DNA from: an uncultured Chitinophagales bacterium
GTDB lineage: Bacteria; Bacteroidota; Bacteroidia; Chitinophagales; UBA2359
NCBI GenBank assembly: GCA_937927195.1
Contig: CALBCY010000173.1
Coordinates: 1-35,613, forward strand
Direction: 5' to 3'
Length of the DNA stretch: 35,613 nucleotides
The translations under genes and the position numbers were made by a program. The notes under the pieces were generated by a model. That model was given only the letters and a program-made list of their open reading frames with translations. It was not told where the DNA came from and did not search any database. This document shows, piece after piece, positions 8,792 through 16,553 of this stretch; within the stretch, counting starts at the first letter, position 1, and each line of letters begins with the position of its first letter.

Positions 8792-9622
8792 TTATTTCCC
8801 CTTTGAAAGTTTATCCAATTGCGCTCTTTCCTTTTCACTTAAACTTTCAATCCCTTTTTTTGAAATTTTATCCAAAAGAAAATTCAACTCCTCTTCTTCG
8901 TTGACGGTTTCTTCTATTTTATTTCCTATTTGGAAAGATGGGACCTTAAAGTCTTCAACAAGCAAATAGTTTGGATTGCGAATGATGAGGTAAATAAATG
9001 CAAGTGTTGGAAGCCCTAACAGTAAATATACCCACCAATTATCTGCCAAAGTATTTGGTAGCATTACTGCTGTTGCAATTACGCCAAATATGGCACCTCC
9101 CAGGTGAGCGTCGTGCCCAATATTACCTATGCCTTTTTTTATTCCGACAATTGATATCAATATTAAAATCGCCCCCATTAACCAGCTTGGAAATTCTATA
9201 GGAATCAGAATGATGGATAAGTTCGATAAAGGATCATGAACTATTGATGCGAAGACAATCCCAAAAACAGCACCAGACGCTCCAAGTGCCCGATAGTCCC
9301 CGTGATTTCTATGCACATAAAGTGAAAGCAAACTCCCAGATATCAGACTTCCAAAATATATTATCAGAGATTTAGTAAAACCAAAAAACACAAGGACATA
9401 AACCCCAAAAGAATAAAGCGCAATTCCGTTAAAGAGCAGATGAATCCAATCGGCATGCAAGAATCCGGAGCTAATGATTCTATAATATTGTTGTTTTTTC
9501 AAAATAGAATCGGTATGAAAAATATGCGACTCCCTATAATTTACATCTTTTATGCCCTTATAGGTGATAAGGCCAATTAGGCCTAAAAAAATTGTCAATG
9601 CTATTTCATACTTTTCTATCAT
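8792..9622 (-). CDS. Rhomboid family intramembrane serine protease
   Basis: The 276-residue membrane protein has six or more hydrophobic helices and all rhomboid landmarks: FLHADWIHLLFNGIALY (HxxxN region near 61-65), catalytic Ser116 in GASGAVFG, and His173 in GHDAHLGGAIFG. Rhomboids cleave transmembrane substrates within the bilayer. The soluble C-terminal tail, with LLDKISKKGIESLSEKERAQ, is a short acidic/basic helix commonly seen in Bacteroidetes rhomboids. It is transcribed alone or after the Crp-like regulator 86 bases upstream. The ATG at 9622 gives a full-length first helix. Confidence 0.93.
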   Translation of the reverse strand: MIEKYEIALTIFLGLIGLITYKGIKDVNYRESHIFHTDSILKKQQYYRIISSGFLHADWIHLLFNGIALYSFGVYVLVFFGFTKSLIIYFGSLISGSLLSLYVHRNHGDYRALGASGAVFGIVFASIVHDPLSNLSIILIPIEFPSWLMGAILILISIVGIKKGIGNIGHDAHLGGAIFGVIATAVMLPNTLADNWWVYLLLGLPTLAFIYLIIRNPNYLLVEDFKVPSFQIGNKIEETVNEEEELNFLLDKISKKGIESLSEKERAQLDKLSKGK

Positions 9623-9708
9623 AAAAATGACCTAGGGATACTAAATTATAGTATATCCAATGGTTTAAAATTTCCATATTTTTGAATCCCTCAACCTGAA
9701 TTGTCAAA

Positions 9709-10287
9709 TTATTTTTGGGAGTGATTTTTTTTTATTCGACTTAAACTTTGAGGAGTAATACCTAAATAAGACGCAATGTGTTTTTGAGAAATTCTTTGAA
9801 GTAATTCTGGATTATTTTTCATCAAGCCATAATATCTTTCTTCCGCTGTTAAGGTCATGCTTTCAATTTGCTGATGTTGCTTGTCTGAATTAGAATTTTG
9901 CTCTCCTACAAACAGTAGAAGGCTTCCAAAAGGCGTCTCTTTAAGCTTTTCAATATTAGATTTGCTCATACGAACCATTTTACTTTTCTCTAAGGAAACA
10001 ATTTCAATTGGTGAAGATTTCCCTGAAAATATAGAGATATCATCAGCGAAAAAATTGAACTCCAAGAACAAATCGGTACAAATAAAATTATTCTCTTTCC
10101 AGACAAATAGACCAACTGAACCTTCTAGTAAAAAATACCCATATTTTGCTATTGTGTTGGATTGTTTAATGACTTCATTTTTTTTAAACGAAACTTCTTC
10201 GCACAAAGTGGCAAAAGCCTCCCACACACTAATGGGCGCATCGTAATATTTGTCAAAGGATCTTTTTAAAATTTCAGCAAGCTTCAT
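9709..10287 (-). CDS. Crp/Fnr-family transcription regulator
   Basis: The protein has 192 residues. An N-terminal cyclic-nucleotide-binding-like beta-roll (about 25-120) contains VIKQSNTIAKYGYFLLEGSVGLFV. It is joined to a C-terminal recognition segment, QKHIASYLGITPQSLSRIKK, typical of the short HTH in Bacteroidetes Crp-like proteins. There is no cysteine cluster for an Fe-S centre, so it is not a classical Fnr. The cAMP-contact pattern is not preserved well enough to claim cAMP binding. It sits between the small barrel gene and rhomboid in the same direction, and its targets are unknown. Confidence 0.9.
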   Translation of the reverse strand: MKLAEILKRSFDKYYDAPISVWEAFATLCEEVSFKKNEVIKQSNTIAKYGYFLLEGSVGLFVWKENNFICTDLFLEFNFFADDISIFSGKSSPIEIVSLEKSKMVRMSKSNIEKLKETPFGSLLLFVGEQNSNSDKQHQQIESMTLTAEERYYGLMKNNPELLQRISQKHIASYLGITPQSLSRIKKNHSQK

Positions 10288-10353
10288 ATTTGAAAATTAA
10301 ATGTGTTCATTTAAAAGCAGGTGAATCATTCTAAAATAACTTTAATTAAGGTT

Positions 10354-10866
10354 CTAAAAACTAAATCCTAAACCCAACAATGCACCGGTAGAAAATCTTC
10401 GAGGAATGTAGTAACCTTGAAACCAAATTCGCTCATGAACATCAACTCTCAATGTCAATTTTTTACCAAGAGTTTGATAATAACCCAATCCGAATTGAAA
10501 GGCTGTCCCTGCTAAATGTGCATATTCATCAAATCCACCAAAAGCGCTGGTAAATCCTGCCTTGCCATAAATATTTTGCTTGTAAATTGGATAAAGAAAA
10601 TTCAAATCAATGGCAATTCCTGAAATAATTTCGTAGGCGCCCGGTTCATCCAAAGAGGCTGTGATCAATTCAAGTCCCCACTTCTTTTTATGAAAATAAT
10701 TCACTGAAAAAGCAGGCCCAATCACTCTGTTCTTATCCGAAGGACTATAAAGATAAGCTGAAGTAGCAATAAAAGAAGGACGCCTTTTTTGATCTATAGC
10801 ATTATTTTGAGCTTCGGTTTGCCCAAAAGAAACCAATAATATCATCAAAGCCCAAATTAGTTTCAT
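10354..10866 (-). CDS. Exported small outer-membrane beta-barrel-like protein, function unknown
   Basis: The 170-residue protein has a clear signal peptide (MKLIWALMILLVSFGQTEAQ) followed by alternating beta-strand segments rich in aromatic and glycine residues. Examples are FSVNYFHKKKWGLELITASL, NIYGKAGFTSAFGGF and TGALLGLGFSF. A C-terminal phenylalanine, as here, is the usual terminal residue of outer-membrane barrels. The length suits an eight-stranded barrel. I do not recognise a named family. A hairpin of TTTTAGCT/AGCTAAAA (10876-10894) lies 10 bases upstream of the start and could influence expression. Confidence 0.65.
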   Translation of the reverse strand: MKLIWALMILLVSFGQTEAQNNAIDQKRRPSFIATSAYLYSPSDKNRVIGPAFSVNYFHKKKWGLELITASLDEPGAYEIISGIAIDLNFLYPIYKQNIYGKAGFTSAFGGFDEYAHLAGTAFQFGLGYYQTLGKKLTLRVDVHERIWFQGYYIPRRFSTGALLGLGFSF

Positions 10867-10875
10867 TGTATTATG

Positions 10876-10894
10876 TTTTAGCTTTTAGCTAAAA
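10876..10894 (-). promoter_or_regulatory. Small palindrome in the leader of the barrel gene
   Basis: TTTTAGCT and AGCTAAAA are separated by TTT, just upstream of the ATG at 10866. It could be an operator, or simply another TTTAGC-type short repeat like those elsewhere in the window. Confidence 0.25.
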
Positions 10895-10950
10895 AAGCAG
10901 CCCGAATATTTCAACTATAAATAAAAATTTTACCATAAAAAGCGAACAAC

Positions 10951-10992
10951 TTATTTGCATCAACTTATCTGCATCAACTTTTTCGCATCAAC
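10951..10992. repeat. Three-copy short direct repeat (TGCATCAACTT)
   Basis: The phrase GCATCAACTT recurs three times at a spacing of about 15 bases and runs directly into the 3' end of the aminopeptidase gene, whose last codons read as a fourth degenerate unit (ATTCATCAAG). It looks like a local tandem duplication. Confidence 0.6.
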
Positions 10993-10995
10993 TTG

Positions 10996-12282
10996 TTAAT
11001 TCATCAAGTCTTCAATCTCCTCAATTTCGATAGGAATATCAGACATCAAGTTTACGGTAGAATTTTCAGCCACCAAAACATCGTTTTCTATTCTTATACC
11101 CAAACCTTCTTCTTGGATATAAATTCCAGGTTCAACTGTAAAAATCATTCCTTCTGCTATCGGTTTGAAACGGTTTCCAACATCATGGACATCCAAGCCT
11201 AAATAGTGAGAAGTGCCGTGCATGAAATATTTTTTGTAAGCGGGGACATTGGGGTTTTGATTGGCAATTTGTTCTTTGGTCAACAATCCTAATGTTATCA
11301 ATTCTGCTTCCATTATTTTACCAACTTCTTTGTGATATTCGTCGATAAAAACCCCTGGACGCAACATTTGTGTTGCCGCATGAACAACTTTCAAAACAGC
11401 ATTGTAAACCGCTTTTTGTCTTGGGTTGTAACGTCCATTGACAGGAATACTTCTTGTAAGGTCGGCAGCATAATTTGCGTACTCCGCTCCGAAATCCATC
11501 AAGATCACATCTCCATCACGACATTCTTGGTTGTTGTCTACATAATGCAAAACACAAGCATTGGCACCTGATGCAATTATAGAACTGTAAGCTGGTCCAG
11601 TGGCTCTGTTTCTTAAAAACTCATGATAAATTTCAGCCTCAATTTCATACTCCATAACGCCAGGTTTGATAAAACCACAAACTCTTCTAAATGCCTTATT
11701 GGTGATATTGATTGCCTCTTCAACCATCTCAATTTCATAACGACTTTTGATCATCCTCAAGTCGGTCAAAATTGGTTGGGCTCTTTTGAAATTGTGCAAG
11801 GGGAAGTTTTCACGCATTTCATGTGCAAAACGCAAATCTTTGTATGGAACAGCGGAACCATATCGTCCATGCTCGTTTAAATTGAGGTAACAATGATCCG
11901 CTAGGTTCATCAATTCAGGAACGATGTTCTCAAAACTGTCAACCCATAGAACTTTGGTAATTCCCGAAGCTTGTTCGGCCTCTTCTTTTGTATATTTATG
12001 ACCTTCCCAAATTGCAATATGCTCACTCGTTTTTCTCAAGAAAAGAATTTCTTGATAACCATTCCTAGGACAATCCGGATACAATAGCAAAATAGATTGC
12101 TCTTGATCGATTCCGCTCAAATAAAATATATCGGAATTTTGTCTAAAGGGATGGAAACCATCAGCAGAACGAGGCATTTCATCATTGGAATTGAAAATGG
12201 CAAGGGAGTTTGGAGCCATTTTATCAACAAATCTTTTCCTATTATCGATAAACAAGCGAACGTCTATTGGATGGTATTTCAT
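10996..12282 (-). CDS. pepP: Xaa-Pro aminopeptidase (aminopeptidase P family)
   Basis: The 428-residue cytosolic M24B metallopeptidase removes N-terminal residues preceding proline. An N-terminal aminopeptidase P domain (about 1-150, with GFHPFRQNSDIFYLSGIDQ) precedes the pita-bread catalytic domain. The dinuclear metal ligands are visible in order: the two Asp in MDFGAEYANYAADLTRS, His in FMHGTSHYLGLDVHDVG, Glu in FTVEPGIYI and Glu in RIENDVLV. Length matches the family. The start ATG at 12282 gives MKYHPIDVRLFIDNRKRF, as expected. It is transcribed divergently from moaA across about 300 bases. Confidence 0.96.
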   Translation of the reverse strand: MKYHPIDVRLFIDNRKRFVDKMAPNSLAIFNSNDEMPRSADGFHPFRQNSDIFYLSGIDQEQSILLLYPDCPRNGYQEILFLRKTSEHIAIWEGHKYTKEEAEQASGITKVLWVDSFENIVPELMNLADHCYLNLNEHGRYGSAVPYKDLRFAHEMRENFPLHNFKRAQPILTDLRMIKSRYEIEMVEEAINITNKAFRRVCGFIKPGVMEYEIEAEIYHEFLRNRATGPAYSSIIASGANACVLHYVDNNQECRDGDVILMDFGAEYANYAADLTRSIPVNGRYNPRQKAVYNAVLKVVHAATQMLRPGVFIDEYHKEVGKIMEAELITLGLLTKEQIANQNPNVPAYKKYFMHGTSHYLGLDVHDVGNRFKPIAEGMIFTVEPGIYIQEEGLGIRIENDVLVAENSTVNLMSDIPIEIEEIEDLMN

Positions 12283-12582
12283 ATTTTAAACTGTGTTTTG
12301 AATTTGATACGCAATTTACCATTTTTTAGCTAAAAATCCTTCAATTTTCTAAGCATTCAATCTGTTAATATCAATTTGGATACCTACCTTATGCAAGTCC
12401 AAATTTCATGGCCCTTCCCAAAATCGCCTATTGTTTTTAGCCAAAATCAATGATTTACTTTAACAAGTAATCGTGGATGTCCAACAAATTATTGTTAGCT
12501 AACTTGCTGAAAAAAATCATTTCACTATATATAAATACTAAATGAGATAGCATTTTTGGATATAATCTTCTTTTGACCTAAA
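12283..12582. other. Divergent spacer between pepP and moaA
   Basis: This AT-rich region must contain both promoters. I see no convincing Bacteroidetes TAnnTTTG box or riboswitch-like structure. The only symmetric site is GTTAGCTAAC near 12494-12503. Confidence 0.4.
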
Positions 12583-13617
12583 TTGCCATCTTCAAAAACA
12601 TTTAAGGAAAATCAACCCATTTTGAATACTAAACTGTCATTAAAAGATGCACACAATCGGACGATCAACTACATGCGTCTGGCAGTTACCGATCGTTGCA
12701 ATCTGCGATGTTCCTATTGCATGCCAGAAGAAGGCATCAACTTCCTCGAAAAATCTGCCATTCTTTCCTATGAAGAAATGCTGAGACTAATTTCTATTTT
12801 GAATGAAATGGGGCTTAACAAAATCAGAATCACAGGTGGAGAACCTTTTGTGAGAAAAGACCTCATATATTTCCTCCAAGAAGTAAAACGAAGATTTAAA
12901 TTGGAATCTTTCAACATAACCAGCAATGCTACCCTATTGCATCTGTATATGAATGAAATTCCAGCATTGTTTTCGACCATGAACATAAGCCTTGACAGTT
13001 TAAATAAGGAACGTTTTTTTGAAATTACAAGAAGGGATTCTTTCGATATTGTAATAGAAAATATCAATGAGTTGATTGAGCGAGGGATCAAGGTAAAAGT
13101 TAATGCCGTCGTCATGAATGGCAAAAACATAGAAGATCTAATTCCTTTTGTAAAATGGACCAAAGACAAAGACATCGCCGTTCGTTTCATTGAAGAAATG
13201 CCCTTTAATGGAAGTGGTAAAAACAAGCCTGAATTGCTTTGGGATTACCGTAAAATCTTATCACACATTGCTACTGAATTCAAAGACATACAAACTTTGG
13301 CCTCTCCCCTATCATCAACAGCAATGAGGTATCAAGTAAAAGGCTTTAAAGGAGAGTTTGGAATCATACCAGCATTCTCAAGAACCTTTTGTGGCACATG
13401 CAATAGAATCAGAATTACTGCAAAAGGAGAATTGAGGACCTGCCTGTATTCGGCCAATGGAACAGATTTGCTAAATCCGCTTCGCAAAACCACAGACGAT
13501 GCCGAAATAGCAAAGTTGATTGTTGAAGCTGTTTCCAAGAAAGAAAAAGACGGATTCGAAGCTGTGAATAACAAACAAAAATTTATTTATGAATCAATGA
13601 CAAGTATCGGTGGGTAA
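12583..13617 (+). CDS. moaA: GTP 3',8-cyclase MoaA (molybdenum cofactor step 1)
   Basis: MoaA is a radical SAM enzyme that converts GTP to the cyclic intermediate of molybdopterin synthesis. The N-terminal cluster CX3CX2C is Cys39, Cys43 and Cys46 (TDRCNLRCSYCMPEEG). The C-terminal cluster CX2CX13C is Cys270, Cys273 and Cys287, and the protein ends in the required GlyGly (SIGG). ITGGEPFVRKDL is the SAM-contact loop. No ATG precedes the conserved LKDAHNRTINYMRLAVTDR block, so translation must begin at TTG: 12583 (344 residues) or 12622 (331 residues), the latter downstream of AAGGA. It heads the plus-strand Moco run and nearly touches moaD. Confidence 0.96.
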   Translation: MPSSKTFKENQPILNTKLSLKDAHNRTINYMRLAVTDRCNLRCSYCMPEEGINFLEKSAILSYEEMLRLISILNEMGLNKIRITGGEPFVRKDLIYFLQEVKRRFKLESFNITSNATLLHLYMNEIPALFSTMNISLDSLNKERFFEITRRDSFDIVIENINELIERGIKVKVNAVVMNGKNIEDLIPFVKWTKDKDIAVRFIEEMPFNGSGKNKPELLWDYRKILSHIATEFKDIQTLASPLSSTAMRYQVKGFKGEFGIIPAFSRTFCGTCNRIRITAKGELRTCLYSANGTDLLNPLRKTTDDAEIAKLIVEAVSKKEKDGFEAVNNKQKFIYESMTSIGG

Positions 13618-13627
13618 AATAGAATAT

Positions 13628-13870
13628 ATGGAAATTGAGCTGCTTGCATTTGGAATAGCCAAAGACATCTTTGGGAATGGAATACAAAAAATAACTGTCA
13701 CATACAAATGCAGCATCAAAGACTTGAAGCAAGAACTCATTTCAAAGTATCCAAAATTTCAAGACCTAGCTTCTTTCGCAATCGCTGTTAACAGTGAATA
13801 TCAAGCAGATGATTTTGTTCTTTCTGTAAAGGATGAAATTGCCATTATTCCGCCAGTGAGTGGGGGTTGA
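13628..13870 (+). CDS. moaD: Molybdopterin synthase sulfur-carrier subunit MoaD
   Basis: The small ubiquitin-fold protein of 80 residues ends in PPVSGG. The C-terminal Gly is the residue that becomes a thiocarboxylate and donates sulfur to the dithiolene. The hydrophobic strand MEIELLAFGIAKDIFG begins the fold. I prefer the ATG at 13628; a GTG at 13610 in the same frame would overlap the moaA stop. It lies 10 bases after moaA and is followed, after a repeat-rich gap, by moaE, its partner in the synthase heterotetramer. Confidence 0.93.
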   Translation: MEIELLAFGIAKDIFGNGIQKITVTYKCSIKDLKQELISKYPKFQDLASFAIAVNSEYQADDFVLSVKDEIAIIPPVSGG

Positions 13871-14085
13871 GAGAAAAGACAAAGTTCAAGTTTAAAATTT
13901 TTGATTGATGATTGATTGATAATTGATTGATTATAAATTCAGATGGTTTGTAAATCCAAAAGCCAAATTTGACCTTCTGGTCAATTGCAGGCCGGTTCGG
14001 CGATCCGATACTAAAAGCAAAGGTGAAGCCAGCCTACCAAAAGCGAGGGCGAAGCCCAGCGTACCAAAAACGAAGCGTACCAAAA
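13871..14085 (+). repeat. Short repeat-rich spacer between moaD and moaE
   Basis: TTGATTGA-type octamers recur at about 13901-13933. Directly before moaE, a 16-base unit AGCGTACCAAAAACGA is followed by AGCGTACCAAAAATGA, so the second unit creates the moaE start codon. A related AGCCTACCAAAAGCGA unit lies just upstream. The reading frame remains open through this repeat, which makes an artificially longer moaE possible. Confidence 0.6.
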
Positions 14086-14508
14086 ATGACCATGATCGAC
14101 ATTAAACTTTCACCCGAAACCCTCAACTTGGAATCATGCAATGTCTTCGTTGCAGATCCAGCAGCTGGCGCAATAGTAAACTTCATCGGCACCGTTCGAA
14201 ATGAAACCAAGAAACAAAAAGTGCTTCGGTTAGAATTTGAAGCCTATGAAAAAATGGCTTTGTCTGAAATGAAAAAAATTGCCAATCAAGCCTTGGAAAA
14301 ATTTGATATAAAAAAAATAGCCTTGCATCATAGAACAGGTGTTCTAGACATAAGTGAAATACCGGTAATTATTTCTGTTTCTTCTGCCCATAGAAAAGCA
14401 GCCTTTCTAGCTTGCGAATTCATTATTGACACATTGAAACAAAGCGTTCCCATTTGGAAAAAAGAGTTTTTAGAAAATGGGGAATATTGGGTATCGGCAA
14501 CACCTTGA
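14086..14508 (+). CDS. moaE: Molybdopterin synthase catalytic subunit MoaE
   Basis: The protein has 140 residues from the ATG at 14086; MIDIK at 14092 is an alternative. It inserts two sulfurs into precursor Z together with MoaD. Family hallmarks are GAIVNFIGTVRNETK, LEFEAYEKMALSEM, ALHHRTGVLDI, and the substrate-binding and catalytic block AHRKAAFLACEFIIDTLK followed by VPIWKKEF, which carries the conserved lysines. Frame extension to 13969 adds only repeat-derived sequence (KRGRSPAYQKRSVPK) and is unlikely to be translated. It is separated from moaD by 215 bases of repeats rather than tightly coupled. Confidence 0.95.
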   Translation: MTMIDIKLSPETLNLESCNVFVADPAAGAIVNFIGTVRNETKKQKVLRLEFEAYEKMALSEMKKIANQALEKFDIKKIALHHRTGVLDISEIPVIISVSSAHRKAAFLACEFIIDTLKQSVPIWKKEFLENGEYWVSATP

Positions 14509-14563
14509 ATAAAACCTAAAAAAAACAAACTAAAGAGATAGCTTTTATCCATTGAAAAACAAA

Positions 14564-15163
14564 ATGAACATTTCGGCGATAGTAACTGCAGCAGGTCTTT
14601 CCAAAAGAATGGGAAAACAAAATAAGCTTTTGCTCGATTTCAATGGCAAACCATTGTTGCATTATATTATTGATGAATTATTGCGCTCAAATGTTGGTGA
14701 AATAATAGTGGTCTGTGGACATGAGAAAGAAAGTGTAATGGCCAGTCTTGTCAATAAAAAAGTAAAAATTTGTTTCAATGAAAATTACAAATCTGGGCTA
14801 ACTTCTTCTATCCAATGTGGCGTTAAATTTGCCGAATCAAACAGCGATGCATACTTGATTGCTTTGTCTGACATGCCTTTCATTAAGGCTGAATTGATCA
14901 ATCAGTTGATTGAAAAATTTCACCTCAATCATCGTGATGAAAGTTCAAAACAAATTGTAGTTCCGCAAATAAAAAACCGAAATTCACATCCTGCTATTTT
15001 TTCTAAAGACTTTAAAACAGCTATTTTAGCTCATCAAAAAAACAATGGCTGTAAGCAAATTATTCTAGACAATATGGAGCGGGTGATTTTTGTAAAATTG
15101 GACAATGAAAGATTTGGAATCGACATTGATGATCTGCCAACTTTAGAGAAGTATAAGCAATAA
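14564..15163 (+). CDS. mocA: MobA/MocA-type molybdenum cofactor nucleotidyltransferase
   Basis: The 199-residue single-domain NTP transferase has the nucleotide-binding signature VTAAGLSKRMGKQNKLLLDF, plus GKPLLHYIIDEL and the metal-binding DMPFI (Asp in LIALSDMPFIKAE). In this family the product is molybdopterin cytosine or guanine dinucleotide. The adjacent xdhC gene argues for the CTP-using MocA type that serves xanthine-dehydrogenase-family enzymes. I chose ATG 14564; a TTG at 14552 adds four residues. The gene ends 4 bases before xdhC, indicating one operon. The MobA alternative (GTP) cannot be excluded by eye. Confidence 0.82.
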   Translation: MNISAIVTAAGLSKRMGKQNKLLLDFNGKPLLHYIIDELLRSNVGEIIVVCGHEKESVMASLVNKKVKICFNENYKSGLTSSIQCGVKFAESNSDAYLIALSDMPFIKAELINQLIEKFHLNHRDESSKQIVVPQIKNRNSHPAIFSKDFKTAILAHQKNNGCKQIILDNMERVIFVKLDNERFGIDIDDLPTLEKYKQ

Positions 15164-15167
15164 AAAG

Positions 15168-16286
15168 ATGAAGGAAATTAATTCCATAATAGAAAGTTAC
15201 GACCAAAGCGATCCTGCCTTAAAGTTGGCCCTGGCAACGGTTGTCTATGTTGATGGCTCCTCTTATCGAAGAATTGGCGCTCGAATGCTCATTTACGAAA
15301 ATGGCCAATGGCTTGGTGGAATCAGCGGAGGTTGCCTGGAAGGAGATACGCTTCGAAAGGCGAAACTGGCAATGATAGAAAACGAGGCTCAAATAGTTAC
15401 TTATGATACGAGAGAGGAAGACAGTCAAGAAATTGGCATTGGCTTGGGATGCAATGGCTTGATCGATGTTTTGATTTACCCGATTGACCGCAATGATGAG
15501 AACAATCCTGTTGAAAAACTAAAGCGTATTACACAAAACAGAAAAGAGCATTTTCTAATCACACCAATTATTAATGCGGATGAAATTGATTCTGTCGGTA
15601 AAATATATTTCAAGGGAGACAAAGATTTGTTACAGAGTTTTAAAAGTTCAGTGAATGCGGATGAAATTTTAGCTGAAATTGAAAACAGTATTCAATCTGT
15701 AAAGTACAAACGAAAATCCAAAGTACTGAATGTCCATTCGAAAAGAATTTTGATTGAATACCTCAATCCCGCTCCTAGAATTTTCATTTATGGCGGCCAA
15801 TATGATGTATTGCCTTTGTTACAAATTGTCAAAGTACTGGGATGGGAAAGCATTTTAATCAGCAATACGCAAAAGCTAAAAAAAGAACTCAAGGACCTTC
15901 CAGATCAATTAATCGACCTTGAGCAAAAAACCAACTTCGGTGAAGTTGACCCTTTTTCAATTGCTGTCTTGATGGCCCATGATTTCAAAAAAGACAAGGA
16001 ACATTTAAAGCAGTTAATTGAACTCGGCAAGTTTGGTTATATCGGACTACTTGGTCCAAGAAAAAGATGCAACAAAATGCTAAAAGAACTTACAAGTGAA
16101 GGATTAATCATCCCTGAAGAGGTCCTGCAAAAAATATACAGTCCAATTGGATTAGACACGGGAGCAACCAGTCCTGAAGAAATTGCCATTTCAATCGTAG
16201 CAGAAATAAGAAGCTATTTCAGCAAAAGAGATGGAAGAAGCTTGAGGTTTCGGGAAGGACCAATTCATGAAAGAGAGGGTTGTTAG
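15168..16286 (+). CDS. xdhC: XdhC/CoxI family molybdoenzyme maturation factor
   Basis: The 372-residue protein opens with the XdhC N-terminal signature (LATVVYVDGSSYRRIGARM and GGISGGCLEGD). It has a C-terminal Rossmann domain (RIFIYGGQYDVLPLLQIVK) and the closing block YIGLLGPRKRCNKML...GLDTGATSPEEIAISIVAEI. XdhC binds molybdenum cofactor, promotes its terminal sulfuration and delivers it to xanthine-dehydrogenase-type apoenzymes. The cysteine desulfurase gene after the next spacer is a plausible sulfur source, as in Rhodobacter capsulatus, where XdhC works with a NifS-type enzyme. The stop codon falls just before a heptanucleotide repeat array. Confidence 0.93.
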   Translation: MKEINSIIESYDQSDPALKLALATVVYVDGSSYRRIGARMLIYENGQWLGGISGGCLEGDTLRKAKLAMIENEAQIVTYDTREEDSQEIGIGLGCNGLIDVLIYPIDRNDENNPVEKLKRITQNRKEHFLITPIINADEIDSVGKIYFKGDKDLLQSFKSSVNADEILAEIENSIQSVKYKRKSKVLNVHSKRILIEYLNPAPRIFIYGGQYDVLPLLQIVKVLGWESILISNTQKLKKELKDLPDQLIDLEQKTNFGEVDPFSIAVLMAHDFKKDKEHLKQLIELGKFGYIGLLGPRKRCNKMLKELTSEGLIIPEEVLQKIYSPIGLDTGATSPEEIAISIVAEIRSYFSKRDGRSLRFREGPIHEREGC

Positions 16287-16291
16287 TTTTT

Positions 16292-16399
16292 GGCTGTTGG
16301 CCGTTAGCTGTTAGCTGTTGGCTGTTAGCTGTTAGCTGTTAGCCGTTAGCTGTTAGCCGTTATCCGTTAACTGTTGGCCGTTAGCCGTTAGCCGTTAGC
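16292..16399 (+). repeat. Heptanucleotide tandem array (RGCYGTT)n
   Basis: Fifteen consecutive 7-base units plus a partial one are present. Units are mostly AGCTGTT, AGCCGTT, GGCTGTT or GGCCGTT, with two degenerate units (ATCCGTT, AACTGTT). The array begins 5 bases after the xdhC stop. The 7-base period is not a multiple of three, so the array is unlikely to be coding. Confidence 0.92.
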
Positions 16400-16410
16400 A
16401 AAAAAAAGTT

Positions 16411-16540
16411 ATCATTAGAACAAAATTTCAAACAAAATAGCAAAAGGCTAAAAGCCAATAGCCAATAGCAGAAAAAAAAATCATTAGAACAAAATTTCAA
16501 AAACAAAATAGCCAAAGGCTAAAGGCCAATGGCCAATAGC
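16411..16540 (+). repeat. Two-copy direct repeat, period 69, ending in CCAATAG-type heptamers
   Basis: ATCATTAGAACAAAATTTCA begins at 16411 and again at 16480. Each copy ends in a short heptamer tract (AGCCAATAGCCAATAGC; GGCCAATGGCCAATAGC) complementary to the upstream RGCYGTT array. For example GGCTGTTGGCC (16292-16302) pairs with GGCCAATAGCC (16531-16541) with one G-U pair. The second copy stops 13 bases before the cysteine desulfurase start. Confidence 0.85.
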
Positions 16541-16553
16541 CCTGACAAAAAAA

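Noticed and set aside
13923-14085. N-terminal extension of moaE or a separate small gene
   Set aside because: The extension is encoded by short repeats, while the conserved MoaE sequence begins at the ATG at 14086 or 14092.
13871-14085. Possible molybdenum-cofactor riboswitch or attenuator before moaE
   Set aside because: Only simple direct repeats are visible, without the conserved multi-helix structure.
16292-16399. Heptamer array as a CRISPR or coding repeat
   Set aside because: Units are contiguous without spacers, and a 7-base period breaks any reading frame.
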